Positions 1 through 7,266 are shown, counted from the first letter of the stretch. The stretch: 17,698 nt of DNA from DAIPHL01 sp036771375 (GCA_036771375.1 DAIPHL010000028.1:1-17698); one strand, 5' to 3'. Made by a program: numbers and translations. Notes: generated by a model not told the origin, from the sequence alone.

Positions 1-1053
1 GGTCGGCGGTTCGCCGCATCGGGCAAAGCCACCGAGCAGACGCAGGCGAAACCGGAATCGTCCGCCAAGGCGACCCGCACCGTGGTGGATTTGGCGGGAC
101 GAAAGGTCACCATTCCCGCGAACGTCACCAAGGTGGCCTCCCTGACGGGTCCCAGTTTCGAGACGGTGATCATGCTGGGGGCCGTGGACCAGGTGGTTAT
201 GACGGGATTTCGCAACGCCTCTTCCGGCTGGGCGGCGGAGGTCTGCCCCCCCTATGCCAAGATTCCCGTCGCGAAGAAGGCGACCGCGCCCAACATCGAG
301 GAGCTGGTGGAGCTGGGGGTCGATGTGGTGCTGTTCTGGGACGCGTATCCGGAGGTCATCGAGTCCCTGAACAAGGTGGGCATACCTGTGATCGTGACGC
401 AGCTCAACGACGACGGCATCGACACCCATGAACAATTTGTGGAGCTGAAGAAAAAAGAGATCATGTTGGTAGGCGAAGTGTTCGGCGGAGCGGCCGTCGA
501 AAAGGCCAAAAAATGGTGCCGGTATGTCGACAAGACGGTCAAATACGTCATCGGACGAACCGGCAAACTGGACCCCGCGTCCCGCCCCTCCGTTTACTAC
601 GTGCGAGGTCCTGAAGCGCTGAGCACGCACGGAGGCGAGTCCTATACGAGGTATCTCGTGGACATCGCCGGCGGCGACCTGGTGAACAAGAAGGATCGAA
701 AGCTGCTCTACAGCACCACGATGGAGCGGGTTATGGAGTGGGATCCGGCCTATATCTTCATGGGCCGGGTGAACAACGTCGAGCTGATCACGAAGGATCC
801 CGCCTGGGCTCCCATCCGTGCGGTGAAGGACGGCAGGGTCTACGTGAACCTCAGAGGCATTGGACCGACCGATTACTGCACCGACTGTTTCCTCTTGATG
901 GAACAGATCGCGAAGACCCTGCATCCGAAGCTGTTCGAGGATTTGGATATGGTGAAAGCCGTGAAAAGCTATTTCGCCGATTTTTATGGATACAAGCTCA
1001 CCGATAAACAGGCGGAGTACGTGTTGACCTTCAAGGGCCCCGACGGGCGATAG
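1..1053 (+). CDS. ABC transporter substrate-binding protein, iron/cobalamin-chelate type (5' end missing)
   Basis: The reading frame is open from the first base of the window, so the start and any lipoprotein signal peptide lie upstream. The first ~27 residues are a Thr/Ala/Lys/Glu-rich linker, as found between a lipid anchor and a periplasmic-binding fold. The domain then opens with the family hallmark 'VVDLAGRKVTIPANVTKVASL'-like strand, followed by 'NIEELVELGVDVVLFWD' and 'PSVYYVRG', typical of class III binding proteins for ferric chelates, heme or cobalamin. It would capture the ligand outside the cytoplasmic membrane and hand it to a permease/ATPase pair. No permease or ATPase follows within the window, so partners would have to lie upstream. 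The ligand cannot be read from sequence. A cobalamin role would be thematically attractive given the B12 riboswitch about 3.2 kb downstream, but nothing here proves it. Family call is fairly sure, substrate unsure. Confidence 0.8.
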   Translation, partial: GRRFAASGKATEQTQAKPESSAKATRTVVDLAGRKVTIPANVTKVASLTGPSFETVIMLGAVDQVVMTGFRNASSGWAAEVCPPYAKIPVAKKATAPNIEELVELGVDVVLFWDAYPEVIESLNKVGIPVIVTQLNDDGIDTHEQFVELKKKEIMLVGEVFGGAAVEKAKKWCRYVDKTVKYVIGRTGKLDPASRPSVYYVRGPEALSTHGGESYTRYLVDIAGGDLVNKKDRKLLYSTTMERVMEWDPAYIFMGRVNNVELITKDPAWAPIRAVKDGRVYVNLRGIGPTDYCTDCFLLMEQIAKTLHPKLFEDLDMVKAVKSYFADFYGYKLTDKQAEYVLTFKGPDGR

Positions 1054-1110
1054 GCGAACGAAGCGTCTATGGTGCCCCGCCGGCCGGAGGCCATTGAGGG
1101 GCGTTGCATG

Positions 1111-1139
1111 CGTGCCCTTCGCGCATCGCGAAGGGCACG
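1111..1139 (+). terminator. Strong hairpin after the substrate-binding protein gene, possible terminator without T-tract
   Basis: A perfect 13-bp GC-rich stem (CGTGCCCTTCGCG paired with CGCGAAGGGCACG) with a 3-nt loop CAT begins 58 nt after the stop codon. No run of T follows on either strand, so it is not a textbook intrinsic terminator. It could be an RNA 3'-end stabiliser or a termination site helped by other factors. The rest of the stretch up to the tRNA terminator (about 1140-1407) shows no convincing gene. Small open frames there overlap each other and lack ribosome-binding sites. Confidence 0.5.
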
Positions 1140-1407
1140 ACGGTCAAATAACGAGCCATTCCTTGCCGAGGTCCTACAGATGGATGTACGTTGGTCGAAA
1201 AAGTACGCGAAGATCGCCTGTCGAGGGGGATATGGAGTTACAATCCGTTCATTCAGGATCGATGAGTCGTTTTGGGGAAAGCGAATCGTGCCGGCACTCG
1301 TGAGCAATTGAACGAGTTTAACGGATGCGAGGGGAAAAGACCACGGAGCGTCTTGAAAAGAGTACGAGTCGTTGATTTATCGGGCGAGGGCGGAGGCTTT
1401 TGATACG

Positions 1408-1447
1408 ACAAAAGCGGGAAGACCGTTTCTCCTCGGACCTCCCGCTT
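1408..1447 (-). terminator. Intrinsic terminator of the tRNA-Thr transcript
   Basis: Read on the minus strand this is an inverted repeat with outer arms AAGCGGGA and TCCCGCTT. Inner arms GGTCCG and CGGTCT extend the stem with one mismatch. The stem runs into a short T-stretch. It begins 16 nt beyond the CCA end of the tRNA gene, as expected for a single-gene tRNA transcript. Confidence 0.7.
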
Positions 1448-1463
1448 CTCATCGCTTTTATCC

Positions 1464-1539
1464 TGGAGCCGGTGTGCGGACTCGAACCGCAGACCTGCGC
1501 ATTACGAGTGCGCTGCTCTACCAACTGAGCTACACCGGC
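1464..1539 (-). tRNA. tRNA-Thr (anticodon CGT), CCA encoded
   Basis: The minus strand folds into a complete 76-nt cloverleaf. The acceptor stem GCCGGTG pairs with CACCGGC, the D-arm has the usual TAGCTCAGTTGGTAGAGC, the anticodon stem GCGCA/TGCGC encloses loop CTCGTAA with anticodon CGT, and the T-arm has GGTTCGAGTCC. Discriminator T and genomically encoded CCA end the gene. CGT reads the threonine codon ACG, which fits a GC-rich coding preference. It has its own promoter and terminator. Confidence 0.97.
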
Positions 1540-1556
1540 CTCTTTTACAATTCGTC

Positions 1557-1584
1557 ATTATATCAGCGATTGGGATAACGTCAA
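1557..1584 (-). promoter_or_regulatory. Sigma70-type promoter for tRNA-Thr
   Basis: On the minus strand a TTGACG -35 box and a perfect TATAAT -10 box are separated by 16 nt. The predicted transcription start lies only about 10 nt before the mature 5' end of the tRNA. This is the cleanest promoter in the window. Confidence 0.8.
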
Positions 1585-1740
1585 GATGTGACCGGGGGGA
1601 CGTAACGGTCCGAGAAAAGGCCCGTTCTTTGGCTTCTGAAGACGTCCGGCGGAAGGCGTTTTTTTCTGTTTTCTGTTGGTGCCTTGCTTTCTTGTCGGAC
1701 CGCATCGCTTCACCGGTTCTTCGTTCCCGCGGTATTTTCG

Positions 1741-1751
1741 CCCCCCCCCCC
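1741..1751. repeat. Homopolymer of eleven C in the intergenic region
   Basis: An uninterrupted C11 tract lies between the tRNA promoter and the response regulator gene, beside a small CCCCCGA/CTCGGGGG dyad. It is not inside a gene and is prone to slippage or sequencing error. Apart from this tract and the terminator below, nothing functional is evident between 1585 and 1836. Confidence 0.6.
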
Positions 1752-1806
1752 GACCTCGGGGGTGGTTCCCTGAAGGGAGTCCTCTCCGCGCTCCGGCGGA
1801 CAAAAG

Positions 1807-1823
1807 GGCAAAGGCGCCTTGCC
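1807..1823 (-). terminator. Terminator candidate after the two-component operon (looks bidirectional)
   Basis: A compact inverted repeat (GGCAAAGGCGCCTTGCC on the plus strand, one bulged base) lies 13 nt past the stop codon of the minus-strand response regulator. On the minus strand it is followed by CTTTTG, and on the plus strand by GTTTTC. Position and structure suggest it ends the kinase-regulator transcript. The T-runs are short, so efficiency is uncertain. Confidence 0.5.
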
Positions 1824-1836
1824 GTTTTCGTCGCTT

Positions 1837-2619
1837 TCATTCTTTCGACGGTTTTTGCCTCCGGCGGTTTTTCAGAGATTTTCTGTAGTCGCTGGGCGTC
1901 AGGCCGTTGTGTTTTTTAAACACCTTGCAGAAATAGCTCTGTTCGCGAAAGCCCGTCGCAAGAGAGACGTCGAGGATCGACTCGTCCGTGGTCTCCAGGA
2001 TTCGTTTTGCGTTTTCGAGGCGCTTATGAAGCAGGAAGTCCGAGAAATTAACCCCGACCTCTCTTTTGAAGAGCCTGCTGAAGTAATAACTGCTCAGGGG
2101 TATGATCTCCGCCACCGATTCGAGGGAGAGCGGTTCCTTGTAATGGTGATCGATATAGATGAGCGCTCTGGTTATCTCCTTGGATAAGATCTGTCGCGGA
2201 TAGAAATCCAGCTTTTCCCTTCGATACGAGGCTGTGGACGGCGCGGATGGATCGGCTGGCTTGCGGTATTTGTTGATCACCTCTACGATTGTTTCCGGTC
2301 GAATGGGTTTGAGCAGATATTCGTTTATGTCAAGCGCGAGGAGGCCGCGCAGGGAAGAACGCCTGTCGTAACCCGTTGTCATGATGATGACGATCTCCTT
2401 GTCGCTGTTTCGGATCCTCCTCGCCGCCTCGAATCCGTCCATGCCCCCCATGTTGCAGTTGATGAAGGCAATGTCCGGTTTCAGCGTCGCGCAGAGCTCC
2501 ACGGCTGCCCGCCCGCAGCGTCCCTCGCCGATGACTTGCACGTTCTCCATCTCCGATACGATGTGTTTGAAGCTCTCTATTTCGAGATGTTCGTCGTCTA
2601 CCACAACGATTTTGCACAT
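1837..2619 (-). CDS. AraC-family response regulator (YesN type) with Asn at the phospho-acceptor position
   Basis: 260 residues. Residues ~1-120 are a receiver domain: acidic pair D8-D9, T81/T82 and K104-P105 are present. The residue aligned with the phospho-acceptor aspartate is asparagine (N54, codon AAC, in 'FINCNMGGMDG' where the family has FxDxxMPxMDG). Residues ~150-250 are two helix-turn-helix motifs of the AraC/XylS DNA-binding domain ('VAEIIPLSSYYFSRLFKREV', then 'DVSLATGFREQSYFCKVFKK'). The start ATG has a GAAGG site 7 nt upstream and lies 10 nt after the kinase stop, so the two are co-transcribed and probably coupled. By position it likely controls the divergent microcompartment operon (inference). 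With N54, classical phosphorylation is doubtful. It may act through dimerisation, ligand or constitutive activity, or be kinase-regulated by binding alone. Confidence 0.9.
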   Translation of the reverse strand: MCKIVVVDDEHLEIESFKHIVSEMENVQVIGEGRCGRAAVELCATLKPDIAFINCNMGGMDGFEAARRIRNSDKEIVIIMTTGYDRRSSLRGLLALDINEYLLKPIRPETIVEVINKYRKPADPSAPSTASYRREKLDFYPRQILSKEITRALIYIDHHYKEPLSLESVAEIIPLSSYYFSRLFKREVGVNFSDFLLHKRLENAKRILETTDESILDVSLATGFREQSYFCKVFKKHNGLTPSDYRKSLKNRRRQKPSKE

Positions 2620-2629
2620 ACGTACGCCT

Positions 2630-3853
2630 TCATTCCGTCTTCGGGCTGAGAACCGCCGGCAGGGAGAGAGTCACCTTGATTCCCCTGTCGGGGCCGTTGG
2701 AGAATACGACGGAGAAATCGTCGGAAAAGAAGTAGCGCAGGCGCTTGCAGACATTGTAAATACCGACCCCTTCGAATCGAGGAGGGGCTTTTCTCGCATA
2801 GTCGTCGTCGTTTAAGGACTTCATCTGGTCGAAGGACATACCAATCCCGTTGTCGGTGATTTCGAAATGGAGCCGGTCTTCTTTTTTGCTTCCCAGGATC
2901 TCCACGTAACCGAGGTCTTCCTTTTTTTCCAGGCCGTGGCGGATGGAGTTTTCCACGAATATCTGCAGCGACATCGCGGGCACGAGGTAGTTCTGAATGC
3001 CCTCTTCGATGTCGATGCTCACGTGAAGCTGCTCTCCGAAGCGGATCTTCTGTATGAAAAGATAGTTCTTCAGGTTCTGCAGTTCGTTGGCGACGGGGAT
3101 CATATGTCCGGAGTACGTCATGGAATATCGATACATGTCGGCGAGCGCGTAGATGGTGTCCTGCGTTTTTTTGGCGCCCTCCATCATCGCCTGTTTTCCT
3201 GCGGTATTGAGCGCGTTGAAGAGGAAGTGCGGGGTGACCTGGGAGTGGTGAAGCAACATCTCCAGATCGTTGTACTGTTTTTCGAGGGTGATCTTCTCCT
3301 TTTGCGCCTTCAGCAGCTTGATGTTTTTCTGGTTCAAAAGGTACTGCTCGATCGTATAGTTGATCATGAGATAGAAGAGGTGCGCCGCTTCCCTGATACG
3401 GTTGAAGGGGAGCGTTGGGATCTCGTCGTACAACTGGCGCAGCTCGGGGATCTCCGTGAAGATGTCGTCGCTCAGCTTGATCAGGTCGGTGTTGATGTCT
3501 TTGGCCTCAAAGGAATCGACCTTAGTCTGGCCACAGAGCATCGACGCGATGTATTCGCCGTCTACGATGATCGGTATGGCGAAGTCGATGAGGCCGGCGT
3601 GGCAGCGGTGGATGCACACTCTTCCGACCCTCGCCGCTTCGAGGCTGGAATGGGCGTCCGACTGGAGACATTTTTCATAGTAACAGGGATATTCCCTCAG
3701 CTTTGAACAGAAACGTGTAAAGGAGCTGTAGCGCAGAAGCGGCCTTCCTTGATAGTCGACCGTGATCGCGGCAAGGCCCGTGGCTTTGGTGAAACAGTCC
3801 TGTATCTCTTGAAGGGAATCCAGGTCAATGACGTCGGCCAACTCCAGCTTCAC
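2630..3853 (-). CDS. PocR-domain sensor histidine kinase (YesM/LytS type), soluble
   Basis: 407 residues from a GTG start, chosen because AGGAGGAGG lies 7 nt upstream; the open frame continues further 5' but loses protein-like character. Residues ~10-165 match the PocR ligand-binding domain, with 'QDCFTKATGLAAITVDYQGRPL'-like opening, cysteines C49, C57, C62 and C84, and 'CHAGLIDFAIPIIVDGEYI...GQ'. PocR of the Salmonella pdu/cob regulon responds to 1,2-propanediol (established). Residues ~165-200 form a linker coiled coil. The kinase core has H209 in 'TPHFLFNALN', N-box E301-N302, 'DNGIGM' at 334-339 and 'EGVGIYN' at 361-367. No membrane helix is seen, so it senses a cytoplasmic ligand, plausibly the diol or an aldehyde. 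It would signal to the adjacent AraC-type regulator, although that partner lacks the normal acceptor aspartate. Confidence 0.92.
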   Translation of the reverse strand: MKLELADVIDLDSLQEIQDCFTKATGLAAITVDYQGRPLLRYSSFTRFCSKLREYPCYYEKCLQSDAHSSLEAARVGRVCIHRCHAGLIDFAIPIIVDGEYIASMLCGQTKVDSFEAKDINTDLIKLSDDIFTEIPELRQLYDEIPTLPFNRIREAAHLFYLMINYTIEQYLLNQKNIKLLKAQKEKITLEKQYNDLEMLLHHSQVTPHFLFNALNTAGKQAMMEGAKKTQDTIYALADMYRYSMTYSGHMIPVANELQNLKNYLFIQKIRFGEQLHVSIDIEEGIQNYLVPAMSLQIFVENSIRHGLEKKEDLGYVEILGSKKEDRLHFEITDNGIGMSFDQMKSLNDDDYARKAPPRFEGVGIYNVCKRLRYFFSDDFSVVFSNGPDRGIKVTLSLPAVLSPKTE

Positions 3854-3950
3854 ATCCCCACCTCCTCCTGTCTTTTTTGAAGTGACATCGGTGCGCAGTG
3901 CCGGAATAAGAAGCGTCGTCGAAACGCAGAAGATGGATCTTTCAGTATAT

Positions 3951-3980
3951 ATTATACGCACGCCTTTAATTATAAATGAA
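3951..3980 (-). promoter_or_regulatory. Candidate promoter of the kinase-regulator operon
   Basis: On the minus strand a perfect TATAAT is preceded, 18 nt upstream, by a weak TTCATT -35 match (3 of 6). It would start transcription about 90 nt before the GTG start of the kinase. The weak -35 suggests activator dependence or low basal expression. The stretch 3980-4260 is AT-richer than its surroundings and shows no gene. I found no equally good promoter for the divergent transcript. Confidence 0.5.
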
Positions 3981-4261
3981 ATGAAATCACGTTGTAAATC
4001 TCGGCGGAACGATCGGTTTGGTAATCTATTGTCATTTCGTCCATAGATTCGGGAGGAAGAACCGGATTTAGTCAGGAAACCACATTTCAGAGAATCCGCA
4101 TATTGATAAATTTTTGTCATATTCCCCTGTTGCTCCGATACGCTTTACCCGCAGTATTTTGACAAGATCGGATTCTCTTTGCCCTGAAATTTACAAATCA
4201 GTCGACAACAAAACATCAGACAAATACCCGTTGTTATGTCAAGCTTACATCGTAAAAACGG

Positions 4262-4435
4262 AAGTTTTGACGATAGACAATCGAATACGCAACTTCGATG
4301 AACGGGAATCCGGTGAGAAGCCGGAGCGGCCCCGCCACTGTAATCGGGACGAAAGCGCGAAATATCACTGCATGGCATGACGCGGGAAGGTGCGCGAGTA
4401 GGGAGAACGAGAGCCAGGAGACCGGTCGAAAACTT
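4262..4435 (+). ncRNA. Cobalamin (adenosylcobalamin) riboswitch aptamer
   Basis: The conserved core of the cobalamin riboswitch is present in order: GGGAATCCGGTGAGAAGCCG near 4304-4323, AGCGGCCCCGCCACTGTAA (4325-4343), CGCGGGAAGG (4381-4390), and the B12 box GAGCCAGGAGACC (4411-4423). The ends are set by a closing P1 helix: AAGTTTTGAC (4262-4271) pairs with GTC-AAAACTT (4425-4435, one bulged G). It binds coenzyme B12 or a related cobalamin and normally turns expression off when the ligand is abundant. It lies on the plus strand in the leader of the glycyl radical enzyme gene, with a terminator about 80 nt downstream. Remarkable because the regulated dehydratase itself does not need B12. Confidence 0.93.
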
Positions 4436-4467
4436 AAATTTATGTGCGAGGGCGCTATAAATTTTCT

Positions 4468-4520
4468 CTTCCGCTTACGGCGAAAAGTCCGCAGGGGGAG
4501 GCGATGTTTCTGAACGGAAG
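4468..4520 (+). promoter_or_regulatory. Candidate antiterminator pairing of the riboswitch expression platform
   Basis: CTTCCG at 4468-4473 can pair with CGGAAG at 4515-4520. The second segment overlaps the left arm of the terminator (GAAGCC, starting at 4517), so the two helices are mutually exclusive. This is the arrangement expected for a transcription-attenuation switch. The helix is short (6 bp, one more possible past a mismatch), so the assignment is tentative. Confidence 0.45.
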
Positions 4521-4546
4521 CCCTTAGAGGAGGCTTCATTTTTTTT
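4517..4546 (+). terminator. Intrinsic terminator in the riboswitch leader
   Basis: GAAGCC (4517-4522) and GGCTTC (4532-4537) form a hairpin followed directly by a run of eight T (4539-4546). It lies between the B12 aptamer and the first structural gene, about 100 nt before the start codon. It is therefore an attenuator and not the end of a gene. Ligand-bound aptamer would be expected to favour this hairpin and shut off the whole operon. Confidence 0.8.
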
Positions 4547-4647
4547 GTCTTCGTAGGGAGGGGGGAGTGGAAATCGTTCTGTAGGGTGGTTTTTCCTTTA
4601 TACCTGCTCTTTTTTCAGAACAATACAATATAAGGAGGCGGTTCTAA

Positions 4648-7236
4648 ATGTTGGCAAAGGGATTCTCCAAACCCACGGCGAGGGTGGAGAGGCTGAAGAG
4701 GATGATTGTGGACGCGATTCCGCATGTCGAGTCGGAAAGAGCGGTTCTTGTCACGGAAGCGTATAAGGAGACCGAGGGGCTGCCCGCCATCATCAGAAGG
4801 GCGAAGGCGGTCGAGAAGATCTTCAATAACCTTCCGGTCACGATTCGCGATGATGAGCTGGTGGTCGGAGCGATCACCAAGAATCCGCGTTCTACGGAAA
4901 TCTGCCCGGAGTTCTCGTTCGACTGGGTCGCAAAGGAGTTCGACACGATGGCGACTCGCATGGCCGATCCGTTCGTCATCCCGAAAGAGACCGCATCGGA
5001 GCTTGCGGAAGCCTTCAAGTACTGGCCCGGAAAGACCACCAGCGATCTCGCGGCGTCCTATATGTCGCAGGAGGCGAAAGACTGTCAGGCACTGGGCGTG
5101 TTTACCGTGGGCAACTACTTCTACGGAGGCGTAGGGCATCTGTCGGTCGACTACGGAAAGATCCTGAGAAAAGGGTTCAGAGGCATCATCGCCGAGGTCG
5201 TCGAGGCCATGGAGAAGATGGATACCATGGATCCGGAGTACATCAAAAAACAGCAGTTCTACAACGCGGTCATCATCTCCTACAACGCCGCCATTCATTT
5301 TGCCCACAGGTACGCCGCCAAGGCGTCCGAGCTCGCGGCGCTCGAGACGAACCCCACCAGAAAAACGGAGCTTCTCCAGATCGCACAGAACTGCACCAGG
5401 GTGCCGGAGTACGGCGCGAGCAACTTCTGGGAGGCGTGTCAGTCCTTCTGGTTCGTCCAGTCGATGATTCAGATCGAATCCAGCGGACACTCCATCTCCC
5501 CCGGACGTTTTGACCAGTACATGTATCCCCATCTTGCGGCCGATAAGAATATCTCGAAAGAATTTGCCCAGGAATTGATAGACTGCATATGGATCAAATT
5601 GAACGACGTCAACAAGACCAGGGACGAGGTATCGGCTCAGGCATTCGCAGGTTACGCGGTATTCCAGAATCTATGTGTCGGCGGACAGAACGAAGAGGGT
5701 ATGGACGCCACGAACGATGTCTCGTATATGTGCATGGAAGCGACCGCCCACGTCGCTCTTCCTGCCCCCTCTTTCTCCATTCGCGTATGGCAGGGGACCC
5801 CGGACGAGTTCCTCTACAGAGCCTGCGAAGTCGTGCGCCTCGGTCTCGGAGTTCCCGCCATGTACAACGACGAGGTGATCGTTCCGGCGCTGGTCAACAG
5901 AGGCGTGACCCTTCGCGACGCGCGCAATTACTGTCTTATCGGTTGCGTCGAGCCGCAGTGTCCGCACAAGACCGAAGGATGGCACGACGCCGCATTCTTC
6001 AACGTGGCGAAGGTTCTGGAGATAACCCTGAACAACGGAAAGGTCGGCGACAAGCAGCTCGGTCCGGTAACGGGCGACATCACAACCTTCAAGGGCATGG
6101 ACGACTTCTACTGCGCGTTCACGAAGCAGATGGCGTATTTCGTGCACTATCTGGCAGAGGCCGATAACTGCGTCGACCTTGCTCACGGCGAGCGCTGCCC
6201 GCTTCCGTTCCTCTCCGCGATGGTCGAGGATTGTATCGGCCGCGGGAAATCCCTGCAGGAGGGCGGCGCGATCTATAACTTCACCGGCCCTCAAGCGTTC
6301 GGCGTCGCCGATACGGGAGATTCGATGTTCGCGATCCAAAAGCACGTCTTCGAGGACGGCAAGATCACGTTGAAACAGCTCAAAGAAGCGCTCGACGCCA
6401 ACTTCGGGTACCCGGTCGGAGCCACGCTGCAGGGCGGCGTGATCGAGGGAGGCAGCATACCCAATTCCGGCGGGTGTGTTCCGCGTTCGTCTTCGCCCGT
6501 CGGCGGAGATATGGAACGGAGGGTCTACGAAATCGTCCGGAAGGTTCTGGCGGATTCCTCGTCGGTCAACCTCGCGGATGTTCAGAGCAGGCTCGGCTCT
6601 GCCGGCGACGGCGCGCCGGTCTGCGCCTCCGGAAGCTACGACGACATCCGCAGGCTGCTTGAAAATACTCCGTGCTTCGGAAACGACATAGACGAAGTCG
6701 ACATGGTCGCGCGCAAGTGCGCCCAGATCTACTGCTTCGAGGTCGAGAAGTATCGCAATCCGCGCGGCGGGCAGTTCCAGGCCGGCGTTTACCCCGTTTC
6801 GGCCAACGTCCTCTTCGGCAAGGACGTCCTGGCGCTGCCGGACGGCAGGCTGGCGAAGGCGCCGCTTGCAGACGGCGTATCGCCCAGGGCGGGCAAGGAC
6901 AACCACGGCCCGACGGCCGCGGCCAACTCGGTCGCCAAGCTCGATCATTTCGTCGCCTCCAACGGGACGCTGTACAACCAGAAGTTCCTCCCCTCCGCTC
7001 TCGCCGGAGATTCTGGATTGCAGCACTTCGCCGCATTAATCCGCAGTTATTTCGACAGAAAGGGAATGCACGTACAGTTCAATGTCATCGACAGGGAGAC
7101 GTTGCTGGAGGCGCAGAAAGACCCGGATCACCACAAAGATCTGGTCGTGCGCGTTGCGGGCTACAGCGCCCAGTTTGTCGTTCTTGCGAAGGAAGTGCAG
7201 GATGATATCATCGCCCGGACTGAACAGACGTTCTGA
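4648..7236 (+). CDS. B12-independent glycerol/1,2-propanediol dehydratase (glycyl radical enzyme) with internal encapsulation insert
   Basis: 862 residues; AAGGAGG sits 11 nt before the ATG. It removes water from a vicinal diol to give an aldehyde by radical chemistry. Active-site residues fall at the numbers I recall for Clostridium butyricum glycerol dehydratase: H164, H281, thiyl-radical C433, E435 ('GCVEP') and D447. The glycyl radical loop 'RVAGYSAQF' is near the C-terminus with G838. That enzyme has 787 residues and G763, so this protein is collinear apart from ~75 extra residues. The extra stretch lies at ~587-662, between 'LKEALDANF' and 'SYDDIRRLL'. It has Gly/Ser-rich flanks around an amphipathic helix 'MERRVYEIVRKVLADSS', like BMC encapsulation peptides. 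Retained histidines and aspartate argue against choline lyase and isethionate lyase. The PocR kinase favours 1,2-propanediol; glycerol remains possible. First gene of the operon, behind the B12 riboswitch. Confidence 0.94.
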   Translation: MLAKGFSKPTARVERLKRMIVDAIPHVESERAVLVTEAYKETEGLPAIIRRAKAVEKIFNNLPVTIRDDELVVGAITKNPRSTEICPEFSFDWVAKEFDTMATRMADPFVIPKETASELAEAFKYWPGKTTSDLAASYMSQEAKDCQALGVFTVGNYFYGGVGHLSVDYGKILRKGFRGIIAEVVEAMEKMDTMDPEYIKKQQFYNAVIISYNAAIHFAHRYAAKASELAALETNPTRKTELLQIAQNCTRVPEYGASNFWEACQSFWFVQSMIQIESSGHSISPGRFDQYMYPHLAADKNISKEFAQELIDCIWIKLNDVNKTRDEVSAQAFAGYAVFQNLCVGGQNEEGMDATNDVSYMCMEATAHVALPAPSFSIRVWQGTPDEFLYRACEVVRLGLGVPAMYNDEVIVPALVNRGVTLRDARNYCLIGCVEPQCPHKTEGWHDAAFFNVAKVLEITLNNGKVGDKQLGPVTGDITTFKGMDDFYCAFTKQMAYFVHYLAEADNCVDLAHGERCPLPFLSAMVEDCIGRGKSLQEGGAIYNFTGPQAFGVADTGDSMFAIQKHVFEDGKITLKQLKEALDANFGYPVGATLQGGVIEGGSIPNSGGCVPRSSSPVGGDMERRVYEIVRKVLADSSSVNLADVQSRLGSAGDGAPVCASGSYDDIRRLLENTPCFGNDIDEVDMVARKCAQIYCFEVEKYRNPRGGQFQAGVYPVSANVLFGKDVLALPDGRLAKAPLADGVSPRAGKDNHGPTAAANSVAKLDHFVASNGTLYNQKFLPSALAGDSGLQHFAALIRSYFDRKGMHVQFNVIDRETLLEAQKDPDHHKDLVVRVAGYSAQFVVLAKEVQDDIIARTEQTF

Positions 7237-7266
7237 GCCCGATTCGTCAATCGACTCAGTCACACC

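Noticed and set aside
3854..4120. Upstream extension of the histidine kinase to an ATG at 4120
   Set aside because: The GTG at 3853 has an excellent AGGAGGAGG site at correct distance, and the extra residues do not look like a domain or signal; a likely promoter lies within the extension.
4145..4539. Minus- and plus-strand short open frames across the leader
   Set aside because: They overlap the cobalamin riboswitch and its terminator, whose conserved RNA elements explain the sequence better.
5671..7026. Long minus-strand open frame (451 codons) opposite the dehydratase
   Set aside because: It is antisense to a gene with every active-site motif in place, has no ribosome-binding site or recognisable family, and reads as low-complexity Arg/Ala/Val-rich protein, a usual shadow in GC-rich DNA.
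4648..7236. Choline trimethylamine-lyase (CutC) or isethionate sulfite-lyase as identity of the radical enzyme
   Set aside because: H164, H281 and D447 together with GCVEP are the diol dehydratase set; as I recall, the lyases replace one or more of these. The PocR kinase and PduB/PduP/PduL-type partners also fit a diol.
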